64,000 nucleotides of DNA from Xiphias gladius (Eukaryota > Chordata > Actinopteri > Istiophoriformes > Xiphiidae), in contig NC_053417.1 of assembly GCF_016859285.1 (NCBI RefSeq), positions 22,412,706-22,476,705 on the forward strand, in the 5' to 3' direction. The notes beneath the pieces are model-generated. The model was given only the letters and a program-made list of their open reading frames with translations, was not told the DNA's origin and ran no database searches. Below are positions 61,564 to 64,000 of this stretch, in pieces (the stretch's first letter is position 1; each line of letters opens with the position of its first letter). Both the position numbers and the translations under genes were made by a program.

Positions 61564-62506
61564 GACTATGCCATTCAGGACTGGAGGGACCAGGGAGCCC
61601 TTTCACAAAAGCCAAACTTGGGCATAGCAGCATATGGGCGAGCTTTTACCCTCTCATCTGCATCCAGTGATGGCGTAGCACCAGCCAACAGCACTGGTGA
61701 AGAAGGATTCTGGGCCTATTATGGGGTAAAACTGTGAATAAAAAGCTGTGAATATAAGTAATTTATGTCAATAGCTTAATTATCCAAACAGTTTTTACTG
61801 TATTTAGTGTGAAAATAGTCCGTTTATGTTTATACATTAGATCTAAATGTGTTATTTTTCCCTTCTTTTCAGACTTGCCACTATCCTTATTCACTAGCCT
61901 TGATACAAAGTTAATCACGTGTTTAATTCAGTAATAACTTTGCAAATTAATGATTTTACACACATCTGGTTAAAAAGATGACTTCAGCTGTAGAAGTGTT
62001 TTCTTCCTCATCCTCTCAGGTCAGTTATACAAAAACGTCAATAGCTGTATTGTATGCCAATAGCTTTTACTGTGTTTGGTGTGACAAATCTCATTAGATT
62101 TAACTGTTTTATTTGACCCCTCTTTTCAGACTTGCCTTTACATTGAAGGGGGTCAAATCCAGCTGATTCCTGATCAGAAAGTTCCATATGCCACCACAGA
62201 AAATCAGTGGGTTGGATTTGATGACAAAGACAGTCGTGCTACAAAGGTAATTATCTGTTTAATTCAGTATTAACTGTGCAAATGACTGATTGCACACACA
62301 TCTGGTTAAATAGATCATGTATTTTGTCAGCATGAGTTCTGCAGTAGAAATGTTTTCTTCCTCATCCTCTCAGGTCAGTTACCTAAAAACAAACAACTTT
62401 GGAGGAGCTTTTGTCTGGTCTCTGGACCTGGATGACTTTAGTGGGCAGTTTTGTAAACAGGGCAACAATTCCTTCATCAGCCACCTGCATACTCTCCTGG
62501 CTCCAG
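61564..62506 (+). pseudogene. Truncated, rearranged chitinase-like copy (exons 8, broken 9/10, 9, 10)
   Basis: Exon 8-like 61564-61725 ([32 protein letters not shown]) lacks the 21 bases lying between two direct GGTGAAGAAGGA copies in unit 1. A decayed exon 9 starts at 61873 (ACTTGCC) and soon fails; an exon 10 start at 62021 (GTCAGTTATACAAAAAC) jumps at about 62036 into intron 8 sequence, followed by a fresh exon 9 (62130-62246) and exon 10 (62374-62506) that are almost identical to unit 1. No start codon, signal peptide, catalytic exon or terminal exon is present, so no chitinase can be made. Confidence 0.88.
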
Positions 62507-62849
62507 GTAATAAAAATGCAATAAGTGTCTTTTGCGTCCTGTAGGGAGGTGGTGTTTTTTTATTTGATTTAATGCCATCAGCATTAATGTTATCACCTTT
62601 TAATTGACTTTTATACTTTTTATTATGCATAGTGCAGTTGTGTGCTCCTTCTGTTTAGAAATCTGAGTATTCATGCTCAGTGATATTAACATATGATGTG
62701 AGGATCAAGCAGGGTTAGAGAGTTGCCATGAGTGAAAAATGCTTATGCTTGCTCCTTTTAGGCCTCACTAATATACATGTAAATTTTAAAAACACTGTTT
62801 ACACATGTCAGCGCTAACATTTTCAGATGAATCCATCAAGATTTTCAGA

Positions 62850-63665
62850 TGGATTTTTTGTGAGCAATTTTTATTGGTTTACCTTTTCCCCTGTTTACAT
62901 TCGTTATTGAGGAGACATTACATATGAAAATCAAATAACTGAAATACTGTGCTGACATTACATAACACATCTACATCTATTAACTAAGGTAATTATATAT
63001 ACATCATAAATGTATGTAAATTTATGTTTGCATAAAAAAATGGAATGACATGCTATAAAAAATTACCTTTGGGAGTAAATTCATTTTTACAATAGAGATT
63101 CAGGATGCTAATGATATTGACAACTTTGACCATCTATTCAAATCCTCTTTTCAAGAGGATTTGAATAGATGTAATTTTCAAGTATCTAAAGTTTGAAACT
63201 GATGGTATACCTGAATAAAGATTTGTGTTAGTGTTATTGCCGCCTTTAGGGGAAGTAAGGAAGATTTTCCTAAATTGATCTTATAACCAGATTATGATCC
63301 AAATTCTTTAAGAATGTTTAAAACGATTGGAAGAGAAGTCATGGTATATGGTCAGGATATATTAACTGATCATCTGTGTACAAGTGTGTCTTATGAATAG
63401 TGCCCTTCACTGCTATCTCTTTCATTTCTTGGGAGTTCTGTACTTTTTGAGTTAAGGATTGGGCGAATAGCAGTGCCGAGGCTGGGCACCCCTGACGGCT
63501 ACCTTGTGCTATAGCAAACTGTGGAGAACACTGATTTCCTGTAAAGACCACAGCCATTGGATTAGAATAAAATTTTAAGCATATTTATGACATTTTTCCC
63601 AAAACCAATGTTCTGCATTGGTTACCATAGATATGACCACTGAAGGCGGTTCAGGTGGATTTCCA
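62850..63665 (-). mobile_element. L1-type LINE reverse transcriptase fragment
   Basis: Minus-strand frame 63557-63339 reads AIAQGSRQGCPASALLFA, then THKTHLYTDDQLIY: the GxRQGCPxSxLLF and (Y/F)xDD boxes of an L1-clade reverse transcriptase, with the second box degraded to YTDD. It sits inside the 3' flank of duplication unit 2, breaking homology to unit 1 at ...TTTTCAGAT / AAGCTC... 5'-truncated and inactive. Confidence 0.75.
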
Positions 63666-64000
63666 TAAGCTCTCCATTGCGAATGAAATGTTTTTCCATC
63701 GAAGTCTGTAAATATACAAACGTTACTTCTATTATTTTAGTTATCCATATATAATATGAACAGTTTGTACTGTGTGTTTACAATTGTTGTCCTTTTGCTG
63801 TCTGTTAATTGTAACTGTATCTATATAAATTGGATGCATATGTTCCTGTTCTTTTTTCTGTCATTATCTACTCTGGCATGCCTTACTTAATTATATTGTT
63901 GCACACACCTTACTGAATGGGTGTGGTCTTGTTGGTTTATATCTAGCTATCAGATGACTGGATTTGCCTTGAGGACGCAGCTGTTCCATATTGTACTTAT

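Larger units (their letters stand above)
58745..64000 (+). repeat. Segmental duplication, unit 2 (decayed; runs off the window)
   Basis: Colinear with unit 1 but deleted for the block from just before coding exon 1 through intron 7, and for exon 11 with its mucin and CBM14 regions. The 3' flank is interrupted by a LINE fragment (62850-63665) between sequences matching 56700-56765 and 56768-57130. Confidence 0.8.

Noticed and set aside
1-64000. CRISPR arrays, bacterial operons, tRNA or rRNA genes
   Set aside because: None seen. The window is intron-bearing fish nuclear DNA, and the only tandem arrays are microsatellites, the mucin repeat and diverged spacer repeats.

Overview
The window is nuclear DNA from a ray-finned fish, probably a percomorph. 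Genes are split by introns with GT/AG borders, coding density is low, and the spacers are full of short repeat families that I recognise from teleost genomes, together with Tc1 and L1-like relics. All exon borders below were read by eye from splice signals, reading-frame continuity and family resemblance; no transcript or alignment was available.

Layout: (1) 1-529, minus strand: first two coding exons of an SLC16 monocarboxylate transporter that runs off the left edge. (2) 3282-4614, plus: three-exon gene for a 174-residue mitochondrial-type DCC (DUF393) thiol-disulfide protein behind a CpG-rich promoter. (3) 8258-13674, plus: a calcium-independent phospholipase A2-gamma (PNPLA8-type) gene of 8 coding exons, 908 residues. 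The patatin catalytic core is intact, but the N-terminal exon carries four copies of a motif that I recall as single in human PNPLA8, and the C-terminal SKL signal is absent. (4) 19646-35077, plus: a complete L1-family cell adhesion gene, best matched to neurofascin. I could place 25 coding exons giving signal peptide, 6 Ig, 4 FNIII, one TM segment and an ankyrin-binding FIGQY tail, including a 12-nt RSLE micro-exon and an unusual 36-nt micro-exon. (5) 36567-64000, plus: a decaying tandem GH18 chitinase cluster. It holds a terminal-exon relic with two in-frame stops (36567-36799), an intact 464-residue chitinase (38075-40694), a catalytically dead chitinase-like gene with a long Thr/Pro mucin stalk (50734-56546), and a truncated, rearranged third copy (61564-62506) inside a duplicated block.

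The most interesting part is the second chitinase-like gene. It keeps all 11 coding exons and splice sites, yet the catalytic Glu is Arg, the middle Asp of the DxxDxDxE motif is Asn, and two groove tryptophans are replaced. It ends in a roughly 330-residue O-glycosylation-type stalk and a CBM14 chitin-binding domain. That describes a secreted mucin-like chitin-binding pseudoenzyme rather than a hydrolase. One base appears to be missing inside the stalk, so as written the CBM14 domain is out of frame.

The genes do not form a pathway. The PNPLA8-L1CAM-family adjacency looks like old vertebrate synteny (PNPLA8 and NRCAM are neighbours in human), and neurofascin and CHIT1 share human 1q32; both come from memory and are used only as context.
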